In this document: piece by piece, positions 8,264 to 16,790 of the stretch
Numbering within the stretch: position 1 is the stretch's first letter
Layout of the letters: each line of letters starts with the position of its first letter
The notes under the pieces: generated by a model
Told to the model about the DNA's origin: nothing
The model's input: the letters and a program-made list of their open reading frames with translations, nothing else
Databases searched by the model: none
Translations under genes and position numbers: made by a program
Origin: G965267185 sp965267185
GTDB taxonomy: Bacteria > Pseudomonadota > Alphaproteobacteria > UBA6615
NCBI GenBank assembly: GCA_965267185.1
Contig: OZ253937.1
Span: 3,100,001 to 3,164,000 of the forward strand
Direction of reading: 5' to 3'
Length of the DNA stretch: 64,000 nt

Positions 8264-8913
8264 GAGCGGCTGTCGCGCTTCGACGACGGCTGTTGCAAGC
8301 GGCGCGGATCGTCGATGAGCAAGACGTGGCTTACAACCGATTTGACGTCGGGGATGTTGCGCGTGACCTGAAACACCCGGTCGAGTTCCGCCTGGTCCTG
8401 CGCCACGCCCAGCAGGTAAACATTGCCGGCGACGGAGCGGGTCGAGTAGTTGATCGAGCTGATGCCTTCGGTGAACAGCAACGCGGAGTCGAGCCGGGCG
8501 TTGATCACCGTATCGCGGGCGAACGCCTCGATACCGGGGCTGTCGCCCACTCGAATCTCGTTGATCACTTCGCGAACATTGTCCGGCTTCCACGCCAACC
8601 GAACGGCCTCGTCGGCCATCTGTTGCGTCGGCACGTGCCCGGCGAGGAGCACGCGGCCTTCGTAGATCTGCAGGCTCACCGAATTGAACAGCCCGACATC
8701 GGAGTTGAGCCATAAATCGTTGATTTCGATGCGAATGCCGGTATCGCGCACTGAGCCTTTGATACCGCGCTCTTCGGACGCCGCAACACCGGCGGTGGCG
8801 CCGGCGCCGATAGCTGCGCCGGTAACCGAGCAGGCGCTGAGCAGCAGAGCCATGGCGCACAGAATGGCGGGGGCGAGAGAGCGATATTTTTCGGGTTGTG
8901 TGTTGATCATCAT
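8260..8913 (-). CDS. BON-domain lipoprotein
   Basis: The 217-residue protein has a lipoprotein signal (hydrophobic stretch ending in LLSAC near residue 28), a short Gly/Ala-rich segment, then two BON domains: one around GIRIEINDLW...VREVINEIRV and the second from TVINARLDSALLF to VKSVVSHVLLID. BON proteins such as OsmY and DolP act at the outer-membrane inner face or periplasm and bind lipids. The tail is basic and Ser-rich. I prefer the ATG at 8913 because it gives a clean signal peptide; ATG 8910 or 8961 are alternatives. It is read together with the SirB1-like gene downstream. Confidence 0.82.
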   Translation of the reverse strand: MMINTQPEKYRSLAPAILCAMALLLSACSVTGAAIGAGATAGVAASEERGIKGSVRDTGIRIEINDLWLNSDVGLFNSVSLQIYEGRVLLAGHVPTQQMADEAVRLAWKPDNVREVINEIRVGDSPGIEAFARDTVINARLDSALLFTEGISSINYSTRSVAGNVYLLGVAQDQAELDRVFQVTRNIPDVKSVVSHVLLIDDPRRLQQPSSKRDSRS

Positions 8914-9001
8914 ATGACCGTGGTTAAGGCTCGACTGTGGCGGCAATGGGGCGGATGCCATGAAATCTCTGTAACCAAGTTCGCCCCGGTTCGACAAGTT
9001 T

Positions 9002-9397
9002 CTATTGCGCGCTCTCGGGCCGCCAAGCGTCGGCGATATGTTGGGGCAGTCGCCCCGGCGACAGAAGCACCGCGTCGAAGCGGACATCGCATTCGGCGTG
9101 GCGTGGATTGCGGGCTAGAAAATCGCCTAAGGCGCGTTCGATACGGCTGCGCTGGCGCCGGTCGATGGCCTCGGCGGCGGCGGTAAACGTCGGTCGTGCT
9201 TTCACCTCTAAGGCAACAAGAACGGAACCACGGCGGGCGATGATGTCGATCTCGCCCTGGGGACACCGGTAGCCCCGCGCGACGATCCGGTACCCTTTCA
9301 GCCGTAGCAACATCGCGGCCCACGTCTCCGCGCTGCGGCCGCGTTTATACGCTGCGTGCCGAACGTCCGAGCTGCTGCCGCCGGATGCTCGCGTCAT
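9002..9397 (-). CDS. yraN: YraN/UPF0102 family endonuclease-like protein
   Basis: The 131-residue protein matches the UPF0102 family: RGRSAETWAAMLLRLKGYRIVARGYRCPQGEIDIIARRG carries the restriction-endonuclease-like E...GEIDII motif, and ALEVKAR follows with the E-x-K catalytic pair. Most of the family is annotated without a proven role; a Holliday-junction or general nuclease function has been suggested from the fold. It overlaps the end of rsmI by 4 bases (ATGA), which is the usual rsmI-yraN coupling. Confidence 0.9.
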   Translation of the reverse strand: MTRASGGSSSDVRHAAYKRGRSAETWAAMLLRLKGYRIVARGYRCPQGEIDIIARRGSVLVALEVKARPTFTAAAEAIDRRQRSRIERALGDFLARNPRHAECDVRFDAVLLSPGRLPQHIADAWRPESAQ

Positions 9398-10344
9398 GGC
9401 GCCGGTTCTTTCGCCGAAATCGCGAGCGCGCGTTTATAAACGTCGCGCCGCTGCCGGCCAGACGCTGCGACGACATGGTCGACGGCGTCGCGCAAGCTCA
9501 TGGCCGTCAAGGCTTGGCCCAGCAGGGAGTCGACTTGGACGTCGTCGAGTTCGGCTTGCGGTGCCGGCGGGCCAACAACCAGCACGACCTCGCCTCGTGG
9601 CGGGCCCGATTCGGCGAACGCTGGCGCCAATTCCGGAAGCGAGCCGCGCTGCACTTCTTCGTAGACCTTGGTGAGCTCGCGCACGACGGCGGCAGGCCGG
9701 TCGCCGTAGCAGGCGGCCATGTCGGCCAATGCGGCAGGGACGCGCCGCGGGGATTCGTAGAAAATGAGCGCCGCCGGAACCTGCGACAGCGCCTCCAGCC
9801 GTTGCCGCCGCGCCGCCTGTTTGGGCGGCAAGAAACCGGCAAAGAAAAAGCTATCGGTGGGCAATCCCGCCAGCGAGAGCGCAGCGATGGCGGCCACCGG
9901 GCCGGGAGCGGTCGTAACGGCGATGCCCTCGCCGATGGCGGCCTGTACCAGCCGGTAGCCGGGATCGGAAACCAGCGGCGTTCCAGCGTCGCTCACCAAC
10001 GCCACGATCTCGCCCTTTTGTAGGCGTTTCATCAGGCGCGGCAGGGCTTTGGGCGCGTTGTGGTCGTGATAGGCGGTGGTCGGTGTGTTGACGCCATAGT
10101 GAGACAGCAACCGGCGCGTAATGCGGGTATCCTCGCACGCGATCACGTCGGCGCCCTGTAGGATATCGAGCGCCCGCAGGGTTATGTCGCCGAGATTGCC
10201 AATCGGTGTCGCCACAAGATACAAGCCCGGCGCCAATGGCGTGCGGCGTGCTTGTTGCGGTAGGGTTGCATCGTTAGGCTCGCGCGGCCCATTTCTGGAT
10301 GAGCCGGGCGCACTTGAACCGGGTGAAGTGGACTGACGTGTCAC
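9394..10344 (-). CDS. rsmI: 16S rRNA (cytidine-1402 2'-O)-methyltransferase
   Basis: This tetrapyrrole-methylase-fold enzyme 2'-O-methylates C1402 in the 16S decoding centre. It shows the conserved LYLVATPIGNLGDIT, the VACEDTR-like segment IACEDTRITRRLLSHYG, VALVSDAGTPLVSDPG and FFAGFLPPK. The C-terminal helical part ends in RQRRDVYKRALAI, normal for the family. The start is uncertain: the open frame reaches 10452, but conserved sequence begins about 35 residues inside the GTG at 10344. That GTG gives 316 residues and would overlap the divergent LpoA-like start by a few bases. Confidence 0.92.
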   Translation of the reverse strand: MTRQSTSPGSSAPGSSRNGPREPNDATLPQQARRTPLAPGLYLVATPIGNLGDITLRALDILQGADVIACEDTRITRRLLSHYGVNTPTTAYHDHNAPKALPRLMKRLQKGEIVALVSDAGTPLVSDPGYRLVQAAIGEGIAVTTAPGPVAAIAALSLAGLPTDSFFFAGFLPPKQAARRQRLEALSQVPAALIFYESPRRVPAALADMAACYGDRPAAVVRELTKVYEEVQRGSLPELAPAFAESGPPRGEVVLVVGPPAPQAELDDVQVDSLLGQALTAMSLRDAVDHVVAASGRQRRDVYKRALAISAKEPAP

Positions 10345-11759
10345 GACTTTTACAATTCCTGACGGGCCCAAAGGACGCGCGGTCGAGCTTTGTGTGGCTT
10401 GCCTTGGCCGCCCTGTTGCTAACCGCATGCGCTGGGCCTCAGTTAACGGCAACCCCGCCGACCACGCAACCGGGCCCGCCCGCGGGAGAGGCGCCGGTCG
10501 CGCTGCCGCCGCAAACGCAAGAGCCGACGCAAGAAGACCCTACTGCGTCCGAGCCGTCGGTTACCGAGCCTGCGCGCCCGCTGGAAGATTCGTTGCAACA
10601 ACCGGAAGCGGTAACGGTCGGTATTCTGTTGCCACTGACCGGTCCGGCCGCGCCATTGGGGCGCGACTTGCTTGCGGCCGCGCAGATGGCGGTATTCGAT
10701 TTGGCCGACTCGAACTATGAGCTTCGCATATACGATACCGGCGGACGCCAGGATCAGGCACGCAGCGTGGCGCTCGCCGCGCGGCAGGACGGCGTTCAAA
10801 TCATTCTGGGGCCGCTGTTTTCGGAAGCTGTTTTGGCGGTTGCCGATATTGCCTGGCCGGTCGGTATCCCCGTCGTCGCATTTTCCAATAACCGGGAAAT
10901 TGTCGGCAACGGCGTCTACACCATGGGCTTTTTTCCCGAAGACCAAGTTCGGCGCATTGTCGACTACTCGTTCGCCCAAGGTCTGTCGCGATTTTCCATT
11001 TTGGCGCCCGACGACCTTTACGGAAACCGGATGGTCTCCGCTCTGAGTCAAAGCGCAAACATCCGTGGGCGTGAGGTAACCGATGTTGCCTACTATCAAG
11101 ATGAAATCGAAGCGTTGACCGAGACGGTAAAGCAGCTTGCCCGCTACGATGTCCGGCGGCAGGCCCTGGTCTCCCAGCGCAGCGCGTTAGAGGCGCGAGA
11201 CGACGAGATTTCGCGGCGTGCGTTGAGCCGTTTGGGAGAGCTGGAAACGCTGGGTGAAGTTCAATTCGAGGCGCTGTTGTTGCCGGCGGGCGGCGAAGAA
11301 GTCTTGCGGATCGCTCCTTTGCTGGCCTTTTACGATATCGATCCCTCGCAAATAAAATTGCTGGGTACATCATTGTGGGACGACCCGGCGCTCGGTACTG
11401 AACCGAGTATGGTGGGGGCGTGGTTCGCCGCGCCGTCTGCGGCAGCGCGCCAGGTTTTTGGCGAACGGTTTGAGCGGATCAATGGGCGGACGCCGGATCG
11501 CCGCGCGACGCTCGCCTATGATGCCACGGCCCTATCGATCGTATTGGCGCAACGCGCGGCGCGGGCCAATGAGACAGATTCGCAGATGTTTTCCACGGCG
11601 GCGATAACGTCGCCGGGCGGGTTTGCCGGTATGGACGGCATTTTCCGTTTCCAGCCGTCGGGGCTAGTCGAGCGGGGCTGGTCCGTATTCGAGATCCAGC
11701 GCGACGGCGCCAAAGAACTCGACCCCGCGCCCACTACCTTCGAAGAGTTTGTGAACTAG
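10338..11759 (+). CDS. LpoA/LppC-like penicillin-binding-protein activator lipoprotein
   Basis: The 473-residue protein has a lipoprotein signal ending in LLLTAC, a Pro/Thr/Glu-rich linker and then a periplasmic leucine-binding-type domain: TVGILLPLTGPAAPLGRDLLAAAQMA, IILGPLFSEAV, VPVVAFSNN-like VGIPVVAFSNN. This is the alphaproteobacterial 'penicillin-binding protein activator' family, related to LpoA, which stimulates PBP1a in gammaproteobacteria; function here is by family only. The GTG at 10338 starts a good signal peptide; an in-frame ATG at 10299 is an alternative. It is divergent from rsmI, and the two 5' ends nearly overlap. Confidence 0.82.
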   Translation: MSRLLQFLTGPKDARSSFVWLALAALLLTACAGPQLTATPPTTQPGPPAGEAPVALPPQTQEPTQEDPTASEPSVTEPARPLEDSLQQPEAVTVGILLPLTGPAAPLGRDLLAAAQMAVFDLADSNYELRIYDTGGRQDQARSVALAARQDGVQIILGPLFSEAVLAVADIAWPVGIPVVAFSNNREIVGNGVYTMGFFPEDQVRRIVDYSFAQGLSRFSILAPDDLYGNRMVSALSQSANIRGREVTDVAYYQDEIEALTETVKQLARYDVRRQALVSQRSALEARDDEISRRALSRLGELETLGEVQFEALLLPAGGEEVLRIAPLLAFYDIDPSQIKLLGTSLWDDPALGTEPSMVGAWFAAPSAAARQVFGERFERINGRTPDRRATLAYDATALSIVLAQRAARANETDSQMFSTAAITSPGGFAGMDGIFRFQPSGLVERGWSVFEIQRDGAKELDPAPTTFEEFVN

Positions 11760-11776
11760 GCGTAGCCTCTCGGGCG

Positions 11777-12946
11777 CTAGCCGAATAAGGCCGAAACAAT
11801 CGCATTGAGACGTTGCCGGCCCGCCGGTGTTGCGCGTAGTCCCGCGCTGTCGCGGATCACGAACCAGCCTTCTTCGAGGCGATTGACTGTTGCAGGGTCG
11901 AGTACATCGTCGAGCGTGATACCCGCGCGCGCACGGAAGTTCGCGGCATCGATCCCGTCGCTCAGTCGCAAGCCCATCAGCGCCAGTTCGGCCACCACGG
12001 CGTCCGTATCGAGCGGCTCGTTGGTTTGGGTCGCGTCGCCGCGGTCTTCGACACGGCGCAGCCAGATGTCTGGGGCACGATGCTGACGGGTCGCGTGGAT
12101 CCTGCCGCCCGCGGTGATGCGCCCGTGAGCGCCGGGGCCGATCCCGATATAGTCGCGATATTGCCAATAGGCCAAGTTATGGCGGCATTCTTGGCCGGGT
12201 GCCGCATGGTTGGAAATCTCATAGGCTGCCAGGCGGGCGTCGGCCAACACGGTCTGCGTGATCTCGAACAAGTCTGCCGTAACGGCGTCGCCTGGCATGG
12301 CCAGATCACCGCGCGCTTGTGCCAAATAGAACAGCGTACCCTGCTCGATGGTCAACTGGTAGACCGACAGGTGGCCACGCGCCAAGCCGATGGCTTGCTG
12401 CAGCTCACGCTGCCATGCATCGGTTGATTGTTCCGGACGGGCGTAGATCAGATCGAAGGAATAGCGTTCGAACGTCTCGGCGGCGAGCTCGATAGCGGCA
12501 ATCGCCTCGCTGGCGCTATGGGTGCGGCCGAGAAACGTCAGCGCTTCGTTGTCGAGGGCTTGAATGCCCAGGCTTACGCGATTGATGCCGGCATCGGCAA
12601 ACGCGGCGAGGCTTTCAGCCTCGGTCGAGGTGGGATTGGCTTCCAGCGTAATTTCAATATCGTCGCCCAACTCAAAATGCTGAGCGGCCCCCTCGATCAC
12701 CGCCGCGACGGTGTCGGGCGCCATCAGCGATGGCGTGCCGCCGCCGAAAAAGATGCTGGTGACGCGGCGGGGACCTGCGATTTCGGTGTAGTGTTCGAGC
12801 TCCCGCGACAGTGCGGCGCGCCAACGGTTGTGATCGACACTGTCGGCGAGGTGGCTGTTGAAATCGCAGTAGGGACAGAGCGAACGGCAAAACGGCCAGT
12901 GGACATAGATCGCCAGCGTTTCCGGAGTGGCGATCGCCTCAGCCAT
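11777..12946 (-). CDS. hemW: HemW-like radical SAM protein (heme chaperone)
   Basis: The 389-residue radical SAM protein has CRSLCPYC (CxxxCxxC for the 4Fe-4S cluster) after IYVHWPF, then SIFFGGGTPSLM, the SAM-binding GINRVSLGIQ and the HemW C-terminal domain (GIGPGAHGR, WFVIRDSAGLRATPAGR). HemW was long annotated as coproporphyrinogen oxidase but acts as a heme chaperone in the proteins tested. The ATG at 12946 overlaps the rdgB stop by 8 bases (ATGGCTGA), giving tight coupling; an upstream extension lies within rdgB and has no family similarity. Confidence 0.92.
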   Translation of the reverse strand: MAEAIATPETLAIYVHWPFCRSLCPYCDFNSHLADSVDHNRWRAALSRELEHYTEIAGPRRVTSIFFGGGTPSLMAPDTVAAVIEGAAQHFELGDDIEITLEANPTSTEAESLAAFADAGINRVSLGIQALDNEALTFLGRTHSASEAIAAIELAAETFERYSFDLIYARPEQSTDAWQRELQQAIGLARGHLSVYQLTIEQGTLFYLAQARGDLAMPGDAVTADLFEITQTVLADARLAAYEISNHAAPGQECRHNLAYWQYRDYIGIGPGAHGRITAGGRIHATRQHRAPDIWLRRVEDRGDATQTNEPLDTDAVVAELALMGLRLSDGIDAANFRARAGITLDDVLDPATVNRLEEGWFVIRDSAGLRATPAGRQRLNAIVSALFG

Positions 12947-13565
12947 CGCCGGTGTCGAGACGACTGTTGAAACAGGCGTCGAGCATCTTTTGGAACGCGA
13001 CCGCGCGATGAGAGATTGCGTGCTTTCGGTCCGGTTCGATCTCGCCGAAGGTTTGTTTGTCACCGGCGGCGCGGAATATCGGATCGTAGCCGAATCCCCT
13101 GGTCCCCTGCGGCGGCCAAACGATGTCGCCGTCGATCTTTCCCTCGAATGTTTCGGTGTGGCCGTCGGGCCAGGCCAAGGCGAGAACGCAGATGAACGCC
13201 GCAGAGCGGTCGGCGCTGTCCCCCAGTTCGTGCTGAACGCGCGACATCGCCACGGTGAAATCCCGGCCGTTTGGTGTTTCCGCCCAGCGGGCCGAGTATA
13301 TACCGGGAGCGCCGTCGAGGGCGGTTACGGCGAGCCCGCTGTCGTCGGCCAACGCCGGTAAGCCGCTGCCGCGCACGGCAGAGCGGGCTTTCAACAGGGC
13401 GTTGTCGACGAATGTTGCGCCATCTTCGATCGGCTCGGATAACCCCAATTCACCCGCGCTTACGACTTCTATACCCAACGGGGCTAGCAGGTCGGCGATC
13501 TCGGTCACCTTGCCCGGATTGTGGCTGGCGATGACCAGGCGGTCACCGGCAAAGAGGCGGGCCAT
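12939..13565 (-). CDS. rdgB: dITP/XTP pyrophosphatase
   Basis: The 208-residue RdgB/HAM1 enzyme removes non-canonical purine nucleotides (ITP, dITP, XTP) from the pool. Visible signatures are LVIASHNPGKVTEI at the N-terminus, ATFVDNALLKARSA, LPALADDSGLAVTALDGAPGIYSARWA and, near the end, GFGYDPIF plus KHAISHRAVAF. Length and motifs are normal for the family. It lies between rph-side genes and hemW, the standard alphaproteobacterial order rph-rdgB-hemW. Confidence 0.95.
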   Translation of the reverse strand: MARLFAGDRLVIASHNPGKVTEIADLLAPLGIEVVSAGELGLSEPIEDGATFVDNALLKARSAVRGSGLPALADDSGLAVTALDGAPGIYSARWAETPNGRDFTVAMSRVQHELGDSADRSAAFICVLALAWPDGHTETFEGKIDGDIVWPPQGTRGFGYDPIFRAAGDKQTFGEIEPDRKHAISHRAVAFQKMLDACFNSRLDTGDG

Positions 13566-13570
13566 TTCCG

Positions 13571-13840
13571 TTAGGCGTCGCCGCCGTCACTTCCGCGCGA
13601 CAGCAAATAACCGGCGACGGTACCTAGCAAGGCGGCCAGGGTTTCGATCTGGAACGGAGTCGTTGCCGAGATAATCAGAATGGTTGGCAAGAACAGCACT
13701 GCTCCGAAAGCTCGCAGGGAGTTGGATCCAAAACCTTGATCTTTTGCGGTCAAGCGCTGGTACACGATCCACAACCCAAACAAAGCGATCGCCACTGCGC
13801 CAATGACGACGACTAATTTTAGAAAATCATCTGCTTGCAT
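13571..13840 (-). CDS. Small two-helix membrane protein between rph and rdgB
   Basis: The 89-residue protein has two predicted membrane helices, about residues 7-27 (LVVVIGAVAIALFGLWIVY) and 43-63, plus a shorter hydrophobic stretch (ETLAALLGTVAGYLL) before a Gly/Asp-rich tail. I do not recognise the family. It lies 14 bases after rph and 5 bases before rdgB, so it is very probably co-transcribed with them. ATG at 13840 follows GGAGAGGG. No function can be assigned. Confidence 0.75.
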   Translation of the reverse strand: MQADDFLKLVVVIGAVAIALFGLWIVYQRLTAKDQGFGSNSLRAFGAVLFLPTILIISATTPFQIETLAALLGTVAGYLLSRGSDGGDA

Positions 13841-13854
13841 GGCCCTCTCCGTTG

Positions 13855-14592
13855 CTATCCCACCAGCTTCAACGCGGCGCGCTGTGCGGCAGCGAGCTCG
13901 TCGGTGCCCTGGCGCGCGAGGTCGAGTAACCGCACGAATTGGGCGCGGCTAAAGGGTTTATCCTCTGCCGTTCCCTGCACCTCTACAATGTTCCCCCGAG
14001 CCGTGAGGACGAAATTAGCGTCGGCCTGGGCGTTTGAGTCTTCATCATAGTCCAAATCGAGAACTTCCGCGCCGTTATACAGGCCGCACGAAACAGCAGC
14101 GACCATATCGATTATCGGCACCGCCTCAAGCTCGCCTGCGCGGACGAGCTTTTGACAGGCCAAATGAAGCGCCACGTAGGCACCGGTAATCGCTGCCGTA
14201 CGGGTGCCACCGTCAGCCTGCAGCACGTCGCAGTCGATTCGAATCTGCCGCTCGCCGAGAGCTTCGAGATCGCTTACGGCGCGCAGGCTGCGGCCGATCA
14301 GGCGTTGTATCTCTTGTGTGCGGCCCGACTGCTTGCCGCGGGCAGCCTCACGGGCCGTGCGCGTGTGGGTCGAGCGCGGCAACATGCCGTACTCGGCCGT
14401 GATCCAGCCGGTGCCGCCACCACGCATCCACGGCGGCACTTTGTCCTCCACCGTCGCGGCGCACAGGACATGGGTGTTGCCGAACTGAGCCAGGCACGAG
14501 CCTTCGGCGTATTTGGCGGCGCCGGTTTTCAACCGGACCTTGCGCATTTCGCCAGAGGCGCGGCCGGAGGGGCGTTTGATTTTTTTGCTCAT
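13855..14592 (-). CDS. rph: Ribonuclease PH
   Basis: The 245-residue phosphorolytic exoribonuclease trims tRNA 3' ends. It matches the family along its length: RPSGRASGEMRKVRL, GNTHVLCAATVEDKVPPWM, the phosphate-binding GKQSGRTQEIQRLIGRSLRAV, IDCDVLQADGGTRTAAITGAY and LDLDYDEDSNAQADANFV. It is divergent from hrcA, with a 191-base shared upstream region. Confidence 0.96.
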   Translation of the reverse strand: MSKKIKRPSGRASGEMRKVRLKTGAAKYAEGSCLAQFGNTHVLCAATVEDKVPPWMRGGGTGWITAEYGMLPRSTHTRTAREAARGKQSGRTQEIQRLIGRSLRAVSDLEALGERQIRIDCDVLQADGGTRTAAITGAYVALHLACQKLVRAGELEAVPIIDMVAAVSCGLYNGAEVLDLDYDEDSNAQADANFVLTARGNIVEVQGTAEDKPFSRAQFVRLLDLARQGTDELAAAQRAALKLVG

Positions 14593-14698
14593 CGGATAGC
14601 CTGTTCGAACGGCGATGGGTCGAGGGCGGAGGGTTGTGGGCCGGAAAGTACTCGTTGACCGCTGGTGCGTCCAGCGGCGGGATTGGTCCGCAGGGTAT

Positions 14699-14730
14699 CT
14701 TGATTAGCGGCTGTCCGGCACCTAAGTTGC
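14699..14730 (+). promoter_or_regulatory. Candidate RpoH promoter of hrcA-grpE
   Basis: CTTGAT (14699-14704) and CCTAAGTTGC (14721-14730) are separated by 16 bases. They resemble the alphaproteobacterial heat-shock pattern CTTG / CYTATNTNNG with one clear mismatch in the -10. The same 16-base gap occurs in the stronger site before dnaK. Confidence 0.4.
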
Positions 14731-14783
14731 TGAATATCTTTCGTAAATAACAGGCAGGAAAGCCGCCCGGACGGATGTAACCG

Positions 14784-15827
14784 ATGAGCCGTATGGTTCC
14801 GGAATTGAATGCGCGCAGCCGCGAAGTTCTGCGCCAAATCATCGACGCTTATCTCGAGACCGGTGAAGCCGTCGGCTCGCGTACATTGTCGCGCCGGTTG
14901 GGCATGGACCTGTCGCCGGCGACGATCCGCAATGTCATGGCTGACCTCCAAGACGCCGGGTTCCTGTACTCCCAGCATGTGTCGGCGGGGCGCTTGCCGA
15001 CCGAAGTCGGTCTGCGGTTCTTCGTCGACGGCTTGCTCGAGGTTGGCCGGCTGACCGAGGATGAGCGCACCTCGATCGAGTCGCAGTGTGCCGCTCAGGG
15101 ACGCAACCCGATGAAAACGCTGGAAGAGGCGACGCGGGTGTTGTCGGGGCTAAGCAACTGCGCTGGACTGGTCGTTGCGCCGAAGACCGATGTGCGCCTC
15201 AAACATATAGAGTTTGTCGGGCTCGGGCCGGACCGGGCGCTGGTGGTTCTGGTGACCGACGACGGATCGGTCGAAAACCGGATCATCGACGTGCCGGTCG
15301 GCATGCCGGCCTCCGCTCTGGTAGAGGCCTCCAACTTTCTTTCCGCACGTATGGTCGGGAAAACCATCGATGAAGCGCAGACGCAGCTCGCCACGGAACT
15401 TGCTGCCCACCGCCAGGAACTCGACGAACTGACGCAACGGCTCGTGGAGGCCGGCATGGCGACCAGCACCGGCGATGGCGATGCCGCCGCGCTTATCGTC
15501 AACGGCACCGAGCGGCTACTGGATGACGTGCAGGCGGTTGAAGATCTTGAGCGGGTACGTGCGCTCTATGGTGCGTTGGAAACCAAGGAGTCCTGGTCGT
15601 GGCTTCTCGATGCCACGCGGGGCGGCGAAGGTGTACAGATCTTTATCGGTGCCGAAGATGATTTGTTCAATCTCACGGGTTGTTCCGTCGTCGTTGCGCC
15701 CTATACCAACAGTCAGGAACAGATCGTCGGGGCAATCGGCGTCATCGGGCCGACCCGGCTGAACTACGCGCGTGTGATTCCTGTTGTCGACTATACGGCG
15801 AAGGTGATCGGCCGCTTGATGGGTTGA
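14784..15827 (+). CDS. hrcA: Heat-inducible transcription repressor HrcA
   Basis: The 347-residue repressor has the winged-helix N-terminus (REVLRQIIDAYLETGEAVGSRTLSRR, then SPATIRNVMADLQDAGFLYSQHVSAGRLPTEVGLRFFVD) and the C-terminal GAF-like sensor domain ending in GAIGVIGPTRLNYARVIPVVDYTA. HrcA binds the CIRCE inverted repeat and is matured by GroEL. No CIRCE repeat was seen before hrcA or dnaK, so its target is probably groESL elsewhere. A second in-frame ATG at 14793 is an alternative start. It leads the heat-shock block. Confidence 0.95.
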   Translation: MSRMVPELNARSREVLRQIIDAYLETGEAVGSRTLSRRLGMDLSPATIRNVMADLQDAGFLYSQHVSAGRLPTEVGLRFFVDGLLEVGRLTEDERTSIESQCAAQGRNPMKTLEEATRVLSGLSNCAGLVVAPKTDVRLKHIEFVGLGPDRALVVLVTDDGSVENRIIDVPVGMPASALVEASNFLSARMVGKTIDEAQTQLATELAAHRQELDELTQRLVEAGMATSTGDGDAAALIVNGTERLLDDVQAVEDLERVRALYGALETKESWSWLLDATRGGEGVQIFIGAEDDLFNLTGCSVVVAPYTNSQEQIVGAIGVIGPTRLNYARVIPVVDYTAKVIGRLMG

Positions 15828-15875
15828 TTGTAGGTTGGCCTCGCCCTGCGGCGCCTGGCCAAAGCAGAGGTAGTT

Positions 15876-16562
15876 ATGAGTATCCAAAACGAGAAGAGCG
15901 AAGAAGAAATAGCCGCCGCTGCAAATGACGAAGCGGCGAAGAGCGGGGCGGAAGAGCCGGCGCGCGAACAAACGGAGAGCGCCGCAGGCGCCTCAGACGC
16001 CGCTGAAGTTGGCGACGATGCGGAAGAGAGTGACTCGCCATGGGCGCAAGACCCGGCGGCGCGCATCGCTGAGCTCGAAGAAGAGCTCGCCTCGCAGAAA
16101 GATCAATTCTTACGCTTTATGGCCGAGGCGGAGAATGTGCGTAAGCGCAGCGAACGCCAGCTTGCCGAGGCGCACAAATACGCCGCCGCCAGTCTGGCCC
16201 GCGCCGTGCTCACCGTTGCCGACGACCTCTCACGCGCGCTCGCCGCAGTGCCCGAAGACCAACGTGAGGGCGACGGGTTACTGCAGACATTACTGGGGGG
16301 CGTCGAGGCGGTGGAGCGGGAGCTGTTGAAGGCGTTGGAAAGCCACAATATCGAACGCATCGATCCGGCCGGCGAACCGTTCGACCCCAACTTTCACGAG
16401 GCGATGTTCGAGGTACCGGATAGCGAATTTCCTGGCGGTACGGTCGCTCAAGTCATACAGCCCGGCTACCGTTTGCACGACCGTTTATTGCGGCCGGCCC
16501 GTGTCGGGGTCGCCAAGGGTGGCGGCGAGGCCGCCGAGGCACATGTCGATACGACCGTCTAG
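15876..16562 (+). CDS. grpE: Nucleotide exchange factor GrpE
   Basis: The 228-residue co-chaperone releases ADP from DnaK. An acidic, disordered N-terminus (about 60 residues rich in Glu/Ala) leads to the long coiled coil (ARIAELEEELASQKDQFLRFMAEAENVRKR) and the beta domain with FDPNFHEAMFEVPD and the terminal VIQPGYRLHDRLLRPARVGVAKGG. The N-terminus is longer than in E. coli GrpE, which is common in alphaproteobacteria. It lies 48 bases after hrcA. Confidence 0.95.
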   Translation: MSIQNEKSEEEIAAAANDEAAKSGAEEPAREQTESAAGASDAAEVGDDAEESDSPWAQDPAARIAELEEELASQKDQFLRFMAEAENVRKRSERQLAEAHKYAAASLARAVLTVADDLSRALAAVPEDQREGDGLLQTLLGGVEAVERELLKALESHNIERIDPAGEPFDPNFHEAMFEVPDSEFPGGTVAQVIQPGYRLHDRLLRPARVGVAKGGGEAAEAHVDTTV

Positions 16563-16651
16563 GTCCTGAAAGGCCTGCTGCGCTGCAACATAATGGCTGC
16601 TAAAGCGCGACAGTTGCTCAGCTTTTATGTTGAACGGCGGCGATTCCAATG

Positions 16652-16683
16652 GTTGCGAAGACCCGATGGTCTTCCTATATGTG
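16652..16683 (+). promoter_or_regulatory. Candidate RpoH promoter of dnaK with an inverted repeat in the spacer
   Basis: GTTGCG (16652-16657), 16 bases, then CCTATATGTG (16674-16683), which fits CYTATNTNNG at every position. The spacer holds a 7-bp inverted repeat around CGAT (GAAGACC / GGTCTTC, 16657-16674) that touches both elements. The repeat could be an operator or an mRNA hairpin if a start site lies upstream; no U tract follows, so it is not a normal terminator. Confidence 0.5.
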
Positions 16684-16790
16684 CCATATCGGACGTAATG
16701 ATGTTTGCGTCGTGATATTTGCAGATATGACGGGGGTCAGCCACGGTGCCAGTCCGGGCCGCGCAGACCTGCCGGGAAAATGAGGGGAAT

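Noticed and set aside
8264..8860. The long N-terminal extension of the SirB1-like frame
   Set aside because: It is Arg-rich nonsense in another frame of the BON lipoprotein gene, and SirB1 relatives begin near 8263.
14149..14162. TTGACAG inside rph as a possible Pho box half-site
   Set aside because: It has no second repeat at 11 bases and lies within a coding region far from any phosphate gene.
14593..16790. A CIRCE operator (TTAGCACTC-N9-GAGTGCTAA) for HrcA
   Set aside because: No such repeat occurs before hrcA or dnaK on either strand; only RpoH-like promoters were found.
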